From Thermobrachium celere DSM 8682 (GTDB lineage: Bacteria > Bacillota > Clostridia > Clostridiales > Caloramatoraceae), in assembly GCF_000430995.1 (NCBI RefSeq), contig NZ_HF952018.1, positions 1-64,000 of the forward strand: a stretch of 64,000 nt of DNA, given 5' to 3'. The notes under the pieces were generated by a model that saw only the letters and a program-made list of their open reading frames with translations, was not told the DNA's origin and ran no database searches. Both the position numbers and the translations under genes were made by a program. Below, one piece after another: positions 43,783 through 53,561 of the stretch. Position 1 is the stretch's first letter. The number at the start of each line of letters is the position of its first letter.

Positions 43783-43789
43783 TTATTTT

Positions 43790-44854
43790 ATGATATATGC
43801 AGTAATTATGTCAGGTGGGCTTGGATCAAGATTTTGGCCAAAATCTAGAAAAGGACTCCCTAAACAGTTTTTGAAGATTATTGGGCAAAAAACAATGATA
43901 GAAAATACAGTTGACAGGATTTCAACAATCATCCCAAGGGAAAACATATATGTTGTGACAAATCAAAACTATGTAGGGATTATAAAAAAGCTTTTAGGGT
44001 TTGACAATAAAAATATATTTAAGGAGCCTTTAAACAAGGAAACTGCTTCATGTATAGGACTTGCAGCAGTTAAGCTATTAAAAAAGGACTTTGAAGCTAC
44101 AATGGTGGTTTTGCCTTCGGATCATTTAATTATTGGTCAAGAGGAATTTGAACAGACTATAAAAAGGGCAATAGATGTGGCTCAAGATGGTGACTACTTA
44201 GTTACTATGGGTGTCGCTCCAACAAGGCCAGAGATTGGTTATGGATATATTGAAGTAGGGGATAAAATTCAGGATAACGTATTTAGGGTAAAAAGATTTA
44301 TTGAAAAACCAAATTTAGATGTAGCAACATCTTTTATAGAAAAGGGAAACTTTTTATGGAATAGTGGGATGTTTGTTTGGAGGGCAGATAGGCTTCTTCG
44401 CGAAATAAAAAAATACCTTCCAGACCTATATAAAAACCTTATGAGAATATATGAGTATATTGGAACAGAGGATGAGGAGAAGGTAATAAAAGAAGAGTAT
44501 GAAAAGATTGATGGAATATCAATAGACTTTGGAGTAATGCAGAGGACCCACAGGGCTGTTGTGATACCAACCAACTTTGTATGGGATGATATAGGAAGTT
44601 TTACATCCCTTGAAAGATTTTTAAGCAAAGATGAGAATGGAAATATAATTCAAAACTGTGAAGCTGCAGTAATGGATGTAAAGAATACAACAATAATGGG
44701 GGACAAGAGATTAGTTGCTGCAATAGGAATAAAGGATATGCTAATTATAGATACCGACGATGTAATTCTAGTGTGCCCAAAGGACAGAGCCCAAAGCATA
44801 AAGGATTTAGTAAAAAAGATTTCAAGCAGCGAAGAATTCGAAAAGTTCATATAG
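43790..44854 (+). CDS. manC: Mannose-1-phosphate guanylyltransferase
   Basis: A 354-residue nucleotidyltransferase making GDP-mannose from mannose-1-phosphate and GTP. Signature MSGGLGSRFWPKSRKGLPKQ near residues 7-26, VVLPSDHLI, GYGYIE, VKRFIEKP and FLWNSGMFVWRAD are the GDP-mannose pyrophosphorylase hallmarks; the C-terminal phosphomannose isomerase domain is absent. ATG at 43790 is chosen over the in-frame ATG at 43772, which lies inside the SD-bearing hairpin arm. Its product could feed surface or spore glycosylation by the GT4 enzymes at 49081 and 53562. Confidence 0.93.
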   Translation: MIYAVIMSGGLGSRFWPKSRKGLPKQFLKIIGQKTMIENTVDRISTIIPRENIYVVTNQNYVGIIKKLLGFDNKNIFKEPLNKETASCIGLAAVKLLKKDFEATMVVLPSDHLIIGQEEFEQTIKRAIDVAQDGDYLVTMGVAPTRPEIGYGYIEVGDKIQDNVFRVKRFIEKPNLDVATSFIEKGNFLWNSGMFVWRADRLLREIKKYLPDLYKNLMRIYEYIGTEDEEKVIKEEYEKIDGISIDFGVMQRTHRAVVIPTNFVWDDIGSFTSLERFLSKDENGNIIQNCEAAVMDVKNTTIMGDKRLVAAIGIKDMLIIDTDDVILVCPKDRAQSIKDLVKKISSSEEFEKFI

Positions 44855-44884
44855 TGCCACCCAAGTGAAATGTGACATTTTCCA
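44854..44884. repeat. Half-copy of the 11607 REPIN-like repeat
   Basis: This 31-base stretch, GTGCCACCCA then AGTGAAATGT and on, matches the reverse complement of 11644-11674 with one mismatch. It abuts the manC stop codon; its inverted partner is absent. Confidence 0.7.
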
Positions 44885-44909
44885 TTGTTTGTAATAACAA
44901 AATATAACA

Positions 44910-44941
44910 AAAAAGCTCCTAGGATTAATAGGAGCTTTTTT
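44910..44941 (+). terminator. Terminator after manC
   Basis: AAAAGCTCCTA and TAGGAGCTTTTT with a short loop and a T run. Confidence 0.9.
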
Positions 44942-44974
44942 GTTGCATTTATTGTGAATAAAATAACTAAAATT

Positions 44975-45020
44975 GTATTTTGTCTAAATTTATCTATTGA
45001 TAAAGTATTTTGTCTAATTT
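44975..45020 (+). repeat. Direct repeats upstream of chemoreceptor
   Basis: GTATTTTGTCTAA occurs at 44975-44987 and 45005-45017, exactly 30 bases apart (about three helical turns). The first copy extends to a 15-base match (inverted) with 39648-39662. Confidence 0.5.
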
Positions 45021-45080
45021 AAAATATAATTAATAAAACTATTAAACTATAATTTTTTCGTAATCTTTGGAGGTAGAGCT

Positions 45081-47108
45081 ATGGAAAAGAAAAATTTGTT
45101 TAAATCAATAAGATTTAAACTTGTAGGGCTTCCTTTATTAATTCTATTTTTATCATATACTCTATTTACTGTAGCTGCTGTCTATTTTACAAAACAGTCT
45201 GTTTTACATACTATGAGGGAAGATGGGCTTGAGCTTACAAGACAAATGGCAAAGAGAATAGAACAGAGTGGACTAGCCTATAATATGGTTAACGAACAGG
45301 TTGAGGATAAAATAAGGATAGCTGGTAAGATGGTTTTGAGTCAACCTAATGTCAATAATGATGTTTTAAAGAGAATTGCAAATACTTTAGGAGTTGATGA
45401 AATAAACTATACTGACTCAAAGGGAGTAATTATTTATTCAAACCTAGAGTCAAGTATTGGTGCTGTTTTTGATAGCAATCATATATCCTATCCTGTTTTA
45501 TCAGGTAAGCAAAATGAACTTATGGAGAATATAAGAAAGAGTAGAGAGAATAATAATTATTACAAGTATGGATATGTAATTAATCCAAAAGGTGGAATGG
45601 TTCAAGTAGGAATACTTGCAAATAAAATTCAGTCAATGTATGATCAAACAAGCTATCAGGCAATAGTAGATGAATTAGCTAAGAATCCTAAAATTGTATA
45701 TGCATTATTCATAGATAGAAATTTAAAGGCAACTGCCCACAGCATTAAAGAAAGAATAGGAATTGAACTTAAGGATGAAGGAAGTAAAACTGCTGCTGTT
45801 GATGGCAAGGAATATGCTTCAGAATATTACTATGATGTAAAGAAGGTCAATGTATACGATGTTTTAACACCTGTTTACATTAACGGAAAGCATGTTGGTG
45901 CTATAAACATTGGACTTTCAATGGAAGCAGTTTATGATGCAATAAATAGAACTATATTGATTTTAACTATAGTAGGTATAATTTCATTCTTACTAGTAGG
46001 CGTTGTATTATATATTTATTCTATGAATTCAATAAAGACAATTAATAAGATAAAAGAATATCTAGGCCTAATGGCTAATGGTGATCTAACTAAGGATGTT
46101 GATGAAAAGCTTATTAAAAACGAAGACGAATTTGGAGATATGGCAAAGGCAATTGCAGAATTAAACAATGCCTTTAAGATAATAATTGGAGATATTAAGT
46201 TAAGAGCAGAACAAATAGGCAAATCATCAGAAGGGCTTGCTGCAACATCACAGGAGATGGCAGCAGGTTCAGAAGAGGTTGCGGCAACAATTAATGAAGT
46301 TGCAAGGGGTACTCATACTCAAACAGAGGAAATTGCTGATGTTGTTAATTTAATGCAGGATCTTGCTCAAAATATGGACAACATATATGAAAAATTAAGA
46401 AGTGTTAAGGCATCAACTGATGATACTAAAGATAAAGTTAACATTGGAAAGAATGAATTAAATTTACTATTAAAGTCAATAGAGGACATAAAACAGTCCT
46501 TTGGTATGGTAAACAGCAAGGTTCAAAACCTTTCACAATCAGTTACAAGTGTAAGTAGCTTTACAGATGCAATAACAAATATAGCTGAACAAACAAATCT
46601 TTTAGCACTAAATGCAGCAATAGAGGCAGCACGTGCTGGTGAAGCTGGCCGTGGATTTGCAGTAGTTGCTGAAGAGGTTAGAAAGCTTGCAGAAGAATCA
46701 AAGCGTTCTGCAGATGAGATTAAGAATTTAATTACTTCAATAAATGAAGATACAAAGGAAGTTATAAATACTGTAAACAATGTTGATACTCATGTTAAAG
46801 CACAGATTGAAACAGTTGATAAAACTGTTAAGTCCTTTGAGGATATATTAAATTCAGTAGAAGCTATTGCACCTTCAATAGAGGATGTATATAGATCAGT
46901 AGATTTAACTGTTGAAGTAAAGGATGCAGTTTTATCTAAGACAGAAAATGTATCAAGCATTATTGAAGAAGCTTCAGCTTCAACAGAGGAGATATCAGCT
47001 TCAAGTGAACAGATGTCTGCTTCAGTTCAAGAGGTTGCAGAAGCTGTACAGGGACTTGCACAAATTGCCGAAGAACTTGTTAAATCGGTTGAAAAATTTA
47101 GAATATGA
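45081..47108 (+). CDS. Methyl-accepting chemotaxis protein (Cache sensor)
   Basis: A 675-residue chemoreceptor. Membrane helix at about 13-36, a Cache-type extracytoplasmic sensor (about 40-285), helix at about 290-315, HAMP (about 316-370) and the cytoplasmic signalling domain. The conserved hairpin tip [20 protein letters not shown] is near 511-530. It would report to CheA/CheW; no che genes are in the window. SD GGAGGTAGAGCT. Direct repeats upstream may be regulatory. Ligand unknown. Confidence 0.94.
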   Translation: MEKKNLFKSIRFKLVGLPLLILFLSYTLFTVAAVYFTKQSVLHTMREDGLELTRQMAKRIEQSGLAYNMVNEQVEDKIRIAGKMVLSQPNVNNDVLKRIANTLGVDEINYTDSKGVIIYSNLESSIGAVFDSNHISYPVLSGKQNELMENIRKSRENNNYYKYGYVINPKGGMVQVGILANKIQSMYDQTSYQAIVDELAKNPKIVYALFIDRNLKATAHSIKERIGIELKDEGSKTAAVDGKEYASEYYYDVKKVNVYDVLTPVYINGKHVGAINIGLSMEAVYDAINRTILILTIVGIISFLLVGVVLYIYSMNSIKTINKIKEYLGLMANGDLTKDVDEKLIKNEDEFGDMAKAIAELNNAFKIIIGDIKLRAEQIGKSSEGLAATSQEMAAGSEEVAATINEVARGTHTQTEEIADVVNLMQDLAQNMDNIYEKLRSVKASTDDTKDKVNIGKNELNLLLKSIEDIKQSFGMVNSKVQNLSQSVTSVSSFTDAITNIAEQTNLLALNAAIEAARAGEAGRGFAVVAEEVRKLAEESKRSADEIKNLITSINEDTKEVINTVNNVDTHVKAQIETVDKTVKSFEDILNSVEAIAPSIEDVYRSVDLTVEVKDAVLSKTENVSSIIEEASASTEEISASSEQMSASVQEVAEAVQGLAQIAEELVKSVEKFRI

Positions 47109-47131
47109 TGTAAAATTTATGTAAAATAAAG

Positions 47132-47172
47132 GTCATCCTTCCATGTTGCTATGGAAGGATGACAATTTTTTT
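47132..47172 (+). terminator. Terminator after chemoreceptor
   Basis: A 13-bp stem (GTCATCCTTCCAT / ATGGAAGGATGAC) with a short loop and a T run. Confidence 0.92.
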
Positions 47173-47211
47173 GCTATAATTTAAATGCAGATTTTACAAA
47201 GGGGGAATATC

Positions 47212-48663
47212 ATGAAGGACCTAATTAAACTTATTATGATCTTTTTATTTGGGGGACTTATTTCAGCTGCTTTTTATTTTTTAAATTTAAATTTTTTAGT
47301 AACTATCCTAGTGCTTAGTATTTCCCTCCCTATTATCACCTATTTATCATGTAGACGAACTATTACAGTAGAAAAAGTAGTAAAAGACAGTGATGATGAT
47401 TTTGTAGATATATCAAAAAAGCTTGCCCAAAGTAGCAGGGACATATATGTATCTACAAATAAGCTTTATGATATTTCAAAAGATATTTATAGTTTATCAG
47501 ATGAAATTACAGTATTAACAGAAAAGGATAATAAAAATATAAGGTCTATTATAAATGAAATAGAAAATGTAATATCTAAGGTTTCAAATATAATAAAATC
47601 TGCAAAGGATGCTAAAAGCTTATCTAATTATTGTTTAGAAGATATAAAGAGAAATGAGTCTTCAATCAAAAACTCTAGAAGCACATTTGATGATCTAATT
47701 TATGTATATAAAAACTTTTCAAAAAGCAAAGATGAACTAATAGCGTCATCACAGAAGATTTATGAAATAGCAAATTATATAAATGAAATTGCAAATAGAA
47801 CACACCTATTATCGCTTAATGCAAGTATTGAGGCTGCAAGAGCAGGTGAATCAGGAAGAGGATTTTTAGTTGTTGCAGGTGAGATAAAAAAATTAGCAGC
47901 ACAGTCAAAGGAGTTTAGTGAAAACATTAAAAAGGTACTAGATGGAATTACAGAAAGCATAAATAAACTAGATGAAGTTTCAAATTTAAGCTCTATGAAG
48001 ATGGAACAGACAAAGAAGGAGCTAGAGGAACTTTATAGTTCAATCTATAGATTTATCAACTCTACTGTAGAGTTAGATAATAATATAAACAATGTAATCT
48101 ATCAGGCAGAAGCAATAGAAAATTCAACGAATTTAGCACTTGAAACAGCACAGGCTGTATATTCATCCCATGAAAATACTACATCTTTAGTTGAAAAATC
48201 CGCAGAATTTATACAAAATCAATGGAGTGTAGTTGAAAAGTTTAAGAGAATTTCCGATGAGATTTCAACTGTTTCAGATGAATTTTTAAAGAAGAGTATT
48301 GACGATAGTGTAGAACAAAAACTTTATGAAATAGGTAAGAGGATAATGGAATACAATGGAGATAAGACTGAACATGCTTTAAAGAAGTTATGTAGTGATT
48401 TAGGAGTAAGTGACGTTTATTATGCAAATTCTTTAGGTATATTTGAGTATGGCACAACCAAGGAAGCAATGGGACTTAATATATTTGAACTTGACAAAAG
48501 ATATAGGGATTTTGTAAGAAGTGGAGAGGATGTTAGAATTTATCCTTTAACAAGAAGACTTGATACAGGAGAACTTTTTAAGTTCATGGCAGTTAAAAGA
48601 AGAGATAAAGAGGGAGTAATATCAGTTGGTATTTCAATTGATAAGCTTCTTAATTTAAAATAG
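47212..48663 (+). CDS. MCP-signalling-domain protein with C-terminal sensor-like domain
   Basis: A 483-residue protein with an unusual layout. Two adjacent helices (about 8-27 and 31-50) form an N-terminal membrane hairpin with no extracytoplasmic domain. The MCP signalling domain follows, with the tip [16 protein letters not shown] near 203-218. The C-terminal part (about 365-483) is a small alpha/beta sensor-like domain ([31 protein letters not shown]) resembling Cache/PAS folds, and is cytoplasmic. ATG at 47212 is chosen after GGGGGAATATC. Confidence 0.85.
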   Translation: MKDLIKLIMIFLFGGLISAAFYFLNLNFLVTILVLSISLPIITYLSCRRTITVEKVVKDSDDDFVDISKKLAQSSRDIYVSTNKLYDISKDIYSLSDEITVLTEKDNKNIRSIINEIENVISKVSNIIKSAKDAKSLSNYCLEDIKRNESSIKNSRSTFDDLIYVYKNFSKSKDELIASSQKIYEIANYINEIANRTHLLSLNASIEAARAGESGRGFLVVAGEIKKLAAQSKEFSENIKKVLDGITESINKLDEVSNLSSMKMEQTKKELEELYSSIYRFINSTVELDNNINNVIYQAEAIENSTNLALETAQAVYSSHENTTSLVEKSAEFIQNQWSVVEKFKRISDEISTVSDEFLKKSIDDSVEQKLYEIGKRIMEYNGDKTEHALKKLCSDLGVSDVYYANSLGIFEYGTTKEAMGLNIFELDKRYRDFVRSGEDVRIYPLTRRLDTGELFKFMAVKRRDKEGVISVGISIDKLLNLK

Positions 48664-48693
48664 TAAGGTGTTTTATAATATAAATGTAAAAAG

Positions 48694-48718
48694 TAGGAGT
48701 GCAAAGCATGCACTCCTA
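48694..48718. terminator. Bidirectional terminator
   Basis: TAGGAGTGCA-AAGCA-TGCACTCCTA with T-rich sequence to the right and A-rich to the left. The stop of the minus gene (48716-48718) is within it. Confidence 0.8.
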
Positions 48719-49051
48719 TTTTTCTTCACTCTCTACTGCCTCTTTTATATTTTTAACATCAAATACACCACTTTCAACAGACTTTATAGCAGCACAAAGC
48801 CTCTTATCAAGTAAACACTGAAGATCCTCTGCAGAACGTCTTATGTCAAATACCAATTCTAAAAGTTCCTTAATCTGATGTTGTTCTGTTATATTTATAT
48901 GTGAAACTGCATTAGCAGCAGATGCAAATCCATCAGCAGCAACTCCAAGTCTTGATATTGCATCAATTATAGGAAGTATTTCTGTATTAAAAAGTTCACC
49001 AACAGATTTATATTTAGTTGAAAACCCAATTTTTTCAACTGTCTCGCCCAT
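48716..49051 (-). CDS. Hypothetical helical protein, 111 residues
   Basis: Not recognised. It is helical, Ala/Ile-rich and acidic at the end, with segments ISRLGVAADGFASAANAVSH and KELLELVFDIRRSAEDLQC. There is no signal peptide. AGGGGTGATAAT lies before ATG on the minus strand. It is 29 bases downstream of the GT4 gene in the same direction and may be co-transcribed with it. Confidence 0.65.
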   Translation of the reverse strand: MGETVEKIGFSTKYKSVGELFNTEILPIIDAISRLGVAADGFASAANAVSHINITEQHQIKELLELVFDIRRSAEDLQCLLDKRLCAAIKSVESGVFDVKNIKEAVESEEK

Positions 49052-49080
49052 ATTATCACCCCTTTTATTTTATGGGGGCG

Positions 49081-50205
49081 TTATAAATTATTTTTTGCTT
49101 CTTTATATATATTTAAGGTTTCTTTTGCTGTTTTATTCCAGCTAAATTTAAGTGAGTGCTCATAGCCATGAATGGCGAGACTGTTTCTTTTATTTTCATC
49201 ATGGATTAGTTCTTCTATAGAGTTTTTAAGCTGTTCTGCATCAAATGGATTAATTAAAAGTGCTGCATCTCCTACTATCTCTGGGATAGATGAAACATTT
49301 GATGTAATAACAGGTGTACAACAGCTCATAGCTTCAAGTGGTGGAAGGCCAAAACCTTCATAAAGTGATGGGTATAAAAATAAGGTTGCACCGCTATAAA
49401 AATACGGTAGATCCTCATAAGGAACATATCCAGTAAAAATTACATTTTCACTTATGTTTAAGCTGTTGGCAAGACTTATTAAAAAACTATGTTCATCTTT
49501 AGACGAACCTACTATAACTACTTTATATTTATCCTTAATATCTTTAATTAATCTTGAGTAGGCAAGAAGTATAGATTTTACGTTTTTTCTAGGACTAAAT
49601 CCTCCTATATACAATAGATAGTCAAAATTTATATTGTATTTTTTATTAAGATAATCTTTACATACATTTTCTTCTATAGGCTTAAAGTAGTCATCGGCGG
49701 CAAGATATGTTACCTTAATTTTATTTTCATCCACATCAAAAATTCTCATTATATCCTTTTTAGAGTAGTTTGATACAGTAATTATAATATCTGAGTTTTG
49801 TACAATTTGTGGCATTTGAGAAATAAATTTTTTAAGATATCCTCTTCCCACAGTTTCAGGCATAACATAAGGGATTAGATCGTGTATTGTAGATATATAA
49901 ATGCAGCTTTTTTTAGAAGGTAGGCCTATTCCATTTTGGGGAACATGATATATATCAATATTTTTAAGCTTTATATTTTCAGGAATAAAATATTCTTCAA
50001 AAAAATGATGGTGCTTTTTGGATGCAATGCTTATTGAAATGTTTTTATTAAAATTAAATTGTTTATAGTTACTTCCATACCAATAAAGTAGGTATTTGTT
50101 TTCTGAATCATGTTTATTTATATATTTTAATAGCTCTATTGTATAGGTTCCAATTCCTGTACCAGCATATAGATTTGCACCTCTAGCATCTATGGCTATA
50201 TTCAT
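49081..50205 (-). CDS. GT4-family glycosyltransferase (copy 1)
   Basis: A 374-residue GT-B fold glycosyltransferase. The N-terminal [20 protein letters not shown], the linker [21 protein letters not shown] and the donor-binding E-x7-E in [16 protein letters not shown] are typical. Donor probably a nucleotide-activated sugar (GDP-mannose is possible because manC is close). ATG at 50205 follows GGAGTGATGTG. It is divergent from the first cotS gene and close in sequence to the GT4 at 53562 (IDARx[20 protein letters not shown]). Confidence 0.9.
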   Translation of the reverse strand: MNIAIDARGANLYAGTGIGTYTIELLKYINKHDSENKYLLYWYGSNYKQFNFNKNISISIASKKHHHFFEEYFIPENIKLKNIDIYHVPQNGIGLPSKKSCIYISTIHDLIPYVMPETVGRGYLKKFISQMPQIVQNSDIIITVSNYSKKDIMRIFDVDENKIKVTYLAADDYFKPIEENVCKDYLNKKYNINFDYLLYIGGFSPRKNVKSILLAYSRLIKDIKDKYKVVIVGSSKDEHSFLISLANSLNISENVIFTGYVPYEDLPYFYSGATLFLYPSLYEGFGLPPLEAMSCCTPVITSNVSSIPEIVGDAALLINPFDAEQLKNSIEELIHDENKRNSLAIHGYEHSLKFSWNKTAKETLNIYKEAKNNL

Positions 50206-50348
50206 CACATCACTCCGTAAAATAGCTGTATATATTATAAATATTACATTTATTAGTCAAATGTGCATATTTTTTTAAAACAATTTTGTATCACAAAAAG
50301 ATGTTAAAAACATATTATAAAATAGAACTCTTAAATAGGAGATGAAGT

Positions 50349-51341
50349 ATGTTTTTAGAAAAGGTTGAAAAAGCATATGGATTTAATGTTGAATCATATG
50401 AAAAAATAAAAAACATATATAAACTTATTACAGATAGAGGTATATACTGTCTTAAGGTTTCAAAATATGATTTAAAACAATATAATTTCATAATAAGTGC
50501 AATGAATTATTTAATCGATAAAGGATATGAGCATATACTTCCTATTTATAAAACAATAGAGGGAGAGAATTATTTAGCTATAGATGATGGATATGCTTAC
50601 CTTACAGACTTTATAGATGCAAAAGAGGTTGATTTTAAGGATTTAACAGAACTTAAAATGTGTATTGAAGCTATTGCAAAGTTACACTTGGCATCAAGGG
50701 GATTTAAATATGAAATAAGAATAAGGGACTATTATGGTAGATGGATTGAAAAGTTTAAAAAGAGAAGTAGTGAACTTTTATATTTTAGAGCAATATGTGA
50801 GTCAAAAGATGAGAAGAGTGAATTTGATTCTATATTTCTTAAATATTTCGATTTACACTACAGACAGTCCTTAAAGTGTTTAAAGGATTTTGAAACATCA
50901 AACTACTTTAAAATAATGGAGTCCCACAAAAGATTACATGAAATATGTCATCACGATACAGCAAATCACAATTTCTTAATTACACATGAAAACATTGTTT
51001 TAATAGATTATGATTATGTAATCATGGATACACATCTACATGATTTAGCAAGTCTTTTAATCAGAAACTTAAGATACGGTAACTGGGACATAAAGTTGTT
51101 TAATTTTATACTTAATGAATATTCTAGGTACATCCCCATAACGCTTGAGGAAATATATTTAATATTTTGCTTTATGGAATTTCCACAGGATTATTGGCAG
51201 GTTGGACTACAATATTATGTCGAGAAGCAGCCTTGGACAGAAGAAAATTTTTTAAAAAGATTAAATAGAGTTGTGCTTGATGCTGAGGGTAGATTTAAAT
51301 TTTTATCTGAGTTGGAGGGGTTATATGGAAAATATAGATAA
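50349..51341 (+). CDS. cotS: CotS-family spore-coat kinase-like protein (A)
   Basis: A 330-residue protein with the aminoglycoside-phosphotransferase/choline-kinase fold of the CotS/YutH/YsxE family. ATP-site Lys in YCLKVSK, catalytic loop ICHHDTANHNF near 199-209 and metal-binding LIDYDYVIMD near 217-226 are intact, so it may be an active small-molecule or glycan kinase in the coat. SD GGAGATGAAGT. It overlaps the following coiled-coil gene by 17 bases. Confidence 0.88.
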   Translation: MFLEKVEKAYGFNVESYEKIKNIYKLITDRGIYCLKVSKYDLKQYNFIISAMNYLIDKGYEHILPIYKTIEGENYLAIDDGYAYLTDFIDAKEVDFKDLTELKMCIEAIAKLHLASRGFKYEIRIRDYYGRWIEKFKKRSSELLYFRAICESKDEKSEFDSIFLKYFDLHYRQSLKCLKDFETSNYFKIMESHKRLHEICHHDTANHNFLITHENIVLIDYDYVIMDTHLHDLASLLIRNLRYGNWDIKLFNFILNEYSRYIPITLEEIYLIFCFMEFPQDYWQVGLQYYVEKQPWTEENFLKRLNRVVLDAEGRFKFLSELEGLYGKYR

Positions 51342-51606
51342 ATATTTAGAAAAGATAGAAAAAATGAGAGAGGAATTAAATCAAATTACATTAGAAATAT
51401 TAAAAAGGTCAGATGATGAAAATGTAAGCATTACTGATTTAGAAGATAAAATTAAAGGCTTAAAGGAAGAAATAAAAAGGCTCAAAAAATTAAAGAAACA
51501 GCAGGAGAAGATGGAAGAGTTATTAGAGAAAAAAGAGGATATCATAAGGGAAATCCAAAGAACCAAGGAAAAGCACACAAAGAGAAGGCATAAAAGGAAA
51601 CATTAG
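51325..51606 (+). CDS. Short basic coiled-coil protein
   Basis: A 93-residue protein (MENIDKYLEKIEKMREEL...) with charge-heptad pattern across about residues 5-80 (LEDKIKGLKEEIKRLKKLKK) and a His/Lys/Arg-rich tail HTKRRHKRKH. Start ATG at 51325 after GGAGGGGTTAT. It overlaps the end of the upstream cotS gene by 17 bases and precedes the degenerate CotS paralogue by ten. No family recognised; a coat scaffold or DNA/polyanion-binding role is possible. Confidence 0.7.
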   Translation: MENIDKYLEKIEKMREELNQITLEILKRSDDENVSITDLEDKIKGLKEEIKRLKKLKKQQEKMEELLEKKEDIIREIQRTKEKHTKRRHKRKH

Positions 51607-51616
51607 GAGTGATTTT

Positions 51617-52513
51617 ATGGAATTAAAGGGTGATAAAATAAAAAAGGTTGAAAAGGTTGAGGATGGGTATGTAGTTTATATGCTAGATAAAATATATCAT
51701 TTAAAGAAGGTAAATATCAAAGAGTCTGAATTGCTTTTTATTAATGAGGTTATTGAATATGTAAATAACAAGGGATTTGATAATATAATAAAATTCCAAA
51801 GATTATCTAACGGAAAACCCTATATGAAATATGAAGGGGATGTGTATGTAGTTATTGATAACTATAATTTAATTGATTTAAAGAAGGATATAAATGCCTT
51901 ATGCTATGCTAGTTTATTATCAAAATTTCATGCAACAGCTAAAGGTTTTGTAGCAAAGTTTGAAATTAAACCTAGTGTTGTATGGGGGAAGCGATTAGAA
52001 AAATATAAGAATTTATATAGAGTTTTGGAAAAGTTCATAGATGAGGTAAGTAGTAAAAGTAAGCATAATGAATTTGAACAACAAGTAATTCCTTATTTGG
52101 ATGAATTAAAATCAAGAAGCAAAAAATCGATGAAGGTACTAAGAAGTTTTAGTTATATAGATCTGCTTGAGACTAGCATGAAAAACAAAGAAATTGTGCT
52201 TTATGATATAGGGAAAAATTCACTAGCAGAAAAAGATAGTAGACATTTTATATATAATGTCTTTGACATTTCATATGGATTGATTGAGGAAGATTTAGCA
52301 GTGCTAATAAAAAAATGCAATAAAAATTTAAAAGAGAATATTATAGATATATACAAAGAGAACTCACCAAGAGAATTAAATATAGATGTTCTAGAGGCAT
52401 ATATTCTATTTCCAGAAAATACACTAAAGGTTATAAGGGATTACGTTAAACAAAGGGATTTAAGTTTAATTGATAAATTTAAAAAGGCCTCTATTAAGGA
52501 TGGAGTGAGGTGA
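51617..52513 (+). CDS. CotS-like paralogue without catalytic loop (pseudokinase)
   Basis: A 298-residue protein that shares the CotS outline: N-terminal YHLKKVNIKESELLFINEVI, KPYMKYEGDVYVVID, LLSKFHATAKGF, and C-terminal LEAYILFPENTLK. Where active copies have CHHDxxxHN and DFDY, this protein reads VLYDIGKNSLAEKDSRHF and VFDISYG, so the catalytic His-Asp and Asn are missing. The frame is intact and preceded by AGGAGTG. It is best viewed as a pseudokinase, not a pseudogene. It sits between two intact cotS genes. Confidence 0.8.
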   Translation: MELKGDKIKKVEKVEDGYVVYMLDKIYHLKKVNIKESELLFINEVIEYVNNKGFDNIIKFQRLSNGKPYMKYEGDVYVVIDNYNLIDLKKDINALCYASLLSKFHATAKGFVAKFEIKPSVVWGKRLEKYKNLYRVLEKFIDEVSSKSKHNEFEQQVIPYLDELKSRSKKSMKVLRSFSYIDLLETSMKNKEIVLYDIGKNSLAEKDSRHFIYNVFDISYGLIEEDLAVLIKKCNKNLKENIIDIYKENSPRELNIDVLEAYILFPENTLKVIRDYVKQRDLSLIDKFKKASIKDGVR

Positions 52514-52517
52514 ATAT

Positions 52518-53534
52518 ATGGAGTATAAATTTAGAGATAAGGTTTATTTATCAACTTATATGTTAGATGCTGAATTGTTTGATAAGTATAATTTTTTAGT
52601 TGAAGATGCTGTTCCAATAAGATCAGTTTTTATTTTAAAGACAAATGAAGGGCTAAAGATATTAAAGAAAGTGGATTATAAAATTGAAGAGATTGAGTAT
52701 ATATATGAGGTATTAAATCATATAAGAAGGAGCTACCCCTATATTATAAATTTTAAACAGAGTGTTGAAGGTAAACCTTATGTGGAGTATGAAGGCGGAG
52801 TTTATGTTGTGTTTGATTTAATAGAAGGACGTGAATGTATATATGAAAATCCTGTGGATTTACTTGGTGCCTCAAGATCACTTGCAAAGCTTCATAATGC
52901 TTCAAATGGAATAAAAGTTAAAGATATTAGAAACAATCTTTACAAAATGGATAGTAACATTATCAAAAAGATAAAGGAACTTAATATGTGTAGGGATTTT
53001 GCAGACCTCCACGTTAATAAGACTGATTTTGATAGGCTCTTTTTAGAGTATGCAGATTACTATATAGAACAAGCAAATCTTTCACTAAAAGAGCTTCAGG
53101 AATCAGACTATAGAAAGCTTTGTAGAGATAAATATGTTTTGTGCCATCATGATTTAGCACACCACAATATAATTGTGGACAATGAGGATAACTACTATTT
53201 TGTAGACTTTGATTACTGCATGATAGACTTACCATATCATGATTTGTGCAATTTTATTACAAAGGCAATAAAACATAATATGTGGAATGTTGATATGGCA
53301 GATACAATACTTCAAGGATATTCAATGATAAGAAAACTAGAACCAAATGAGTTAAAGGTTTTATATGCATATCTTTTATTTCCACAGGATTTTTACGATA
53401 TAACAATAAGCTATTATATGAAAACAAGAGGTTGGGATGAAGATGAATTTTTTGAAAAGCTTAAGAGAAAGGCAGAATATAAAGAGGATAGAGAAAAGTT
53501 CCTAAAGGATTTTAAAGAGCTTATACAAATTTAA
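52518..53534 (+). CDS. cotS: CotS-family spore-coat kinase-like protein (B)
   Basis: A 338-residue CotS-type protein. Lys in LKILKKVDYK, GGVYVVFDLIEGREC, catalytic loop LCHHDLAHHNIIVD near 212-225 and YFVDFDYCMIDLPYHDL near 231-247 are intact. It begins four bases after the pseudokinase stop and is in the same operon as the A copy. Overall structure matches the copies at 50349 and 54826. Confidence 0.9.
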   Translation: MEYKFRDKVYLSTYMLDAELFDKYNFLVEDAVPIRSVFILKTNEGLKILKKVDYKIEEIEYIYEVLNHIRRSYPYIINFKQSVEGKPYVEYEGGVYVVFDLIEGRECIYENPVDLLGASRSLAKLHNASNGIKVKDIRNNLYKMDSNIIKKIKELNMCRDFADLHVNKTDFDRLFLEYADYYIEQANLSLKELQESDYRKLCRDKYVLCHHDLAHHNIIVDNEDNYYFVDFDYCMIDLPYHDLCNFITKAIKHNMWNVDMADTILQGYSMIRKLEPNELKVLYAYLLFPQDFYDITISYYMKTRGWDEDEFFEKLKRKAEYKEDREKFLKDFKELIQI

Positions 53535-53558
53535 AAGTGCTGCTATAGGGCAGCACTT
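53535..53558. terminator. Terminator between convergent cotS and GT4
   Basis: AAGTGCTGC and GCAGCACTT around a 6-base loop with T-rich flank. Confidence 0.8.
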
Positions 53559-53561
53559 ATT

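Noticed and set aside
51617-52513. Pseudogene call for the degenerate CotS
   Set aside because: The frame is intact, with an SD and normal length; loss of catalytic residues alone does not make a pseudogene.
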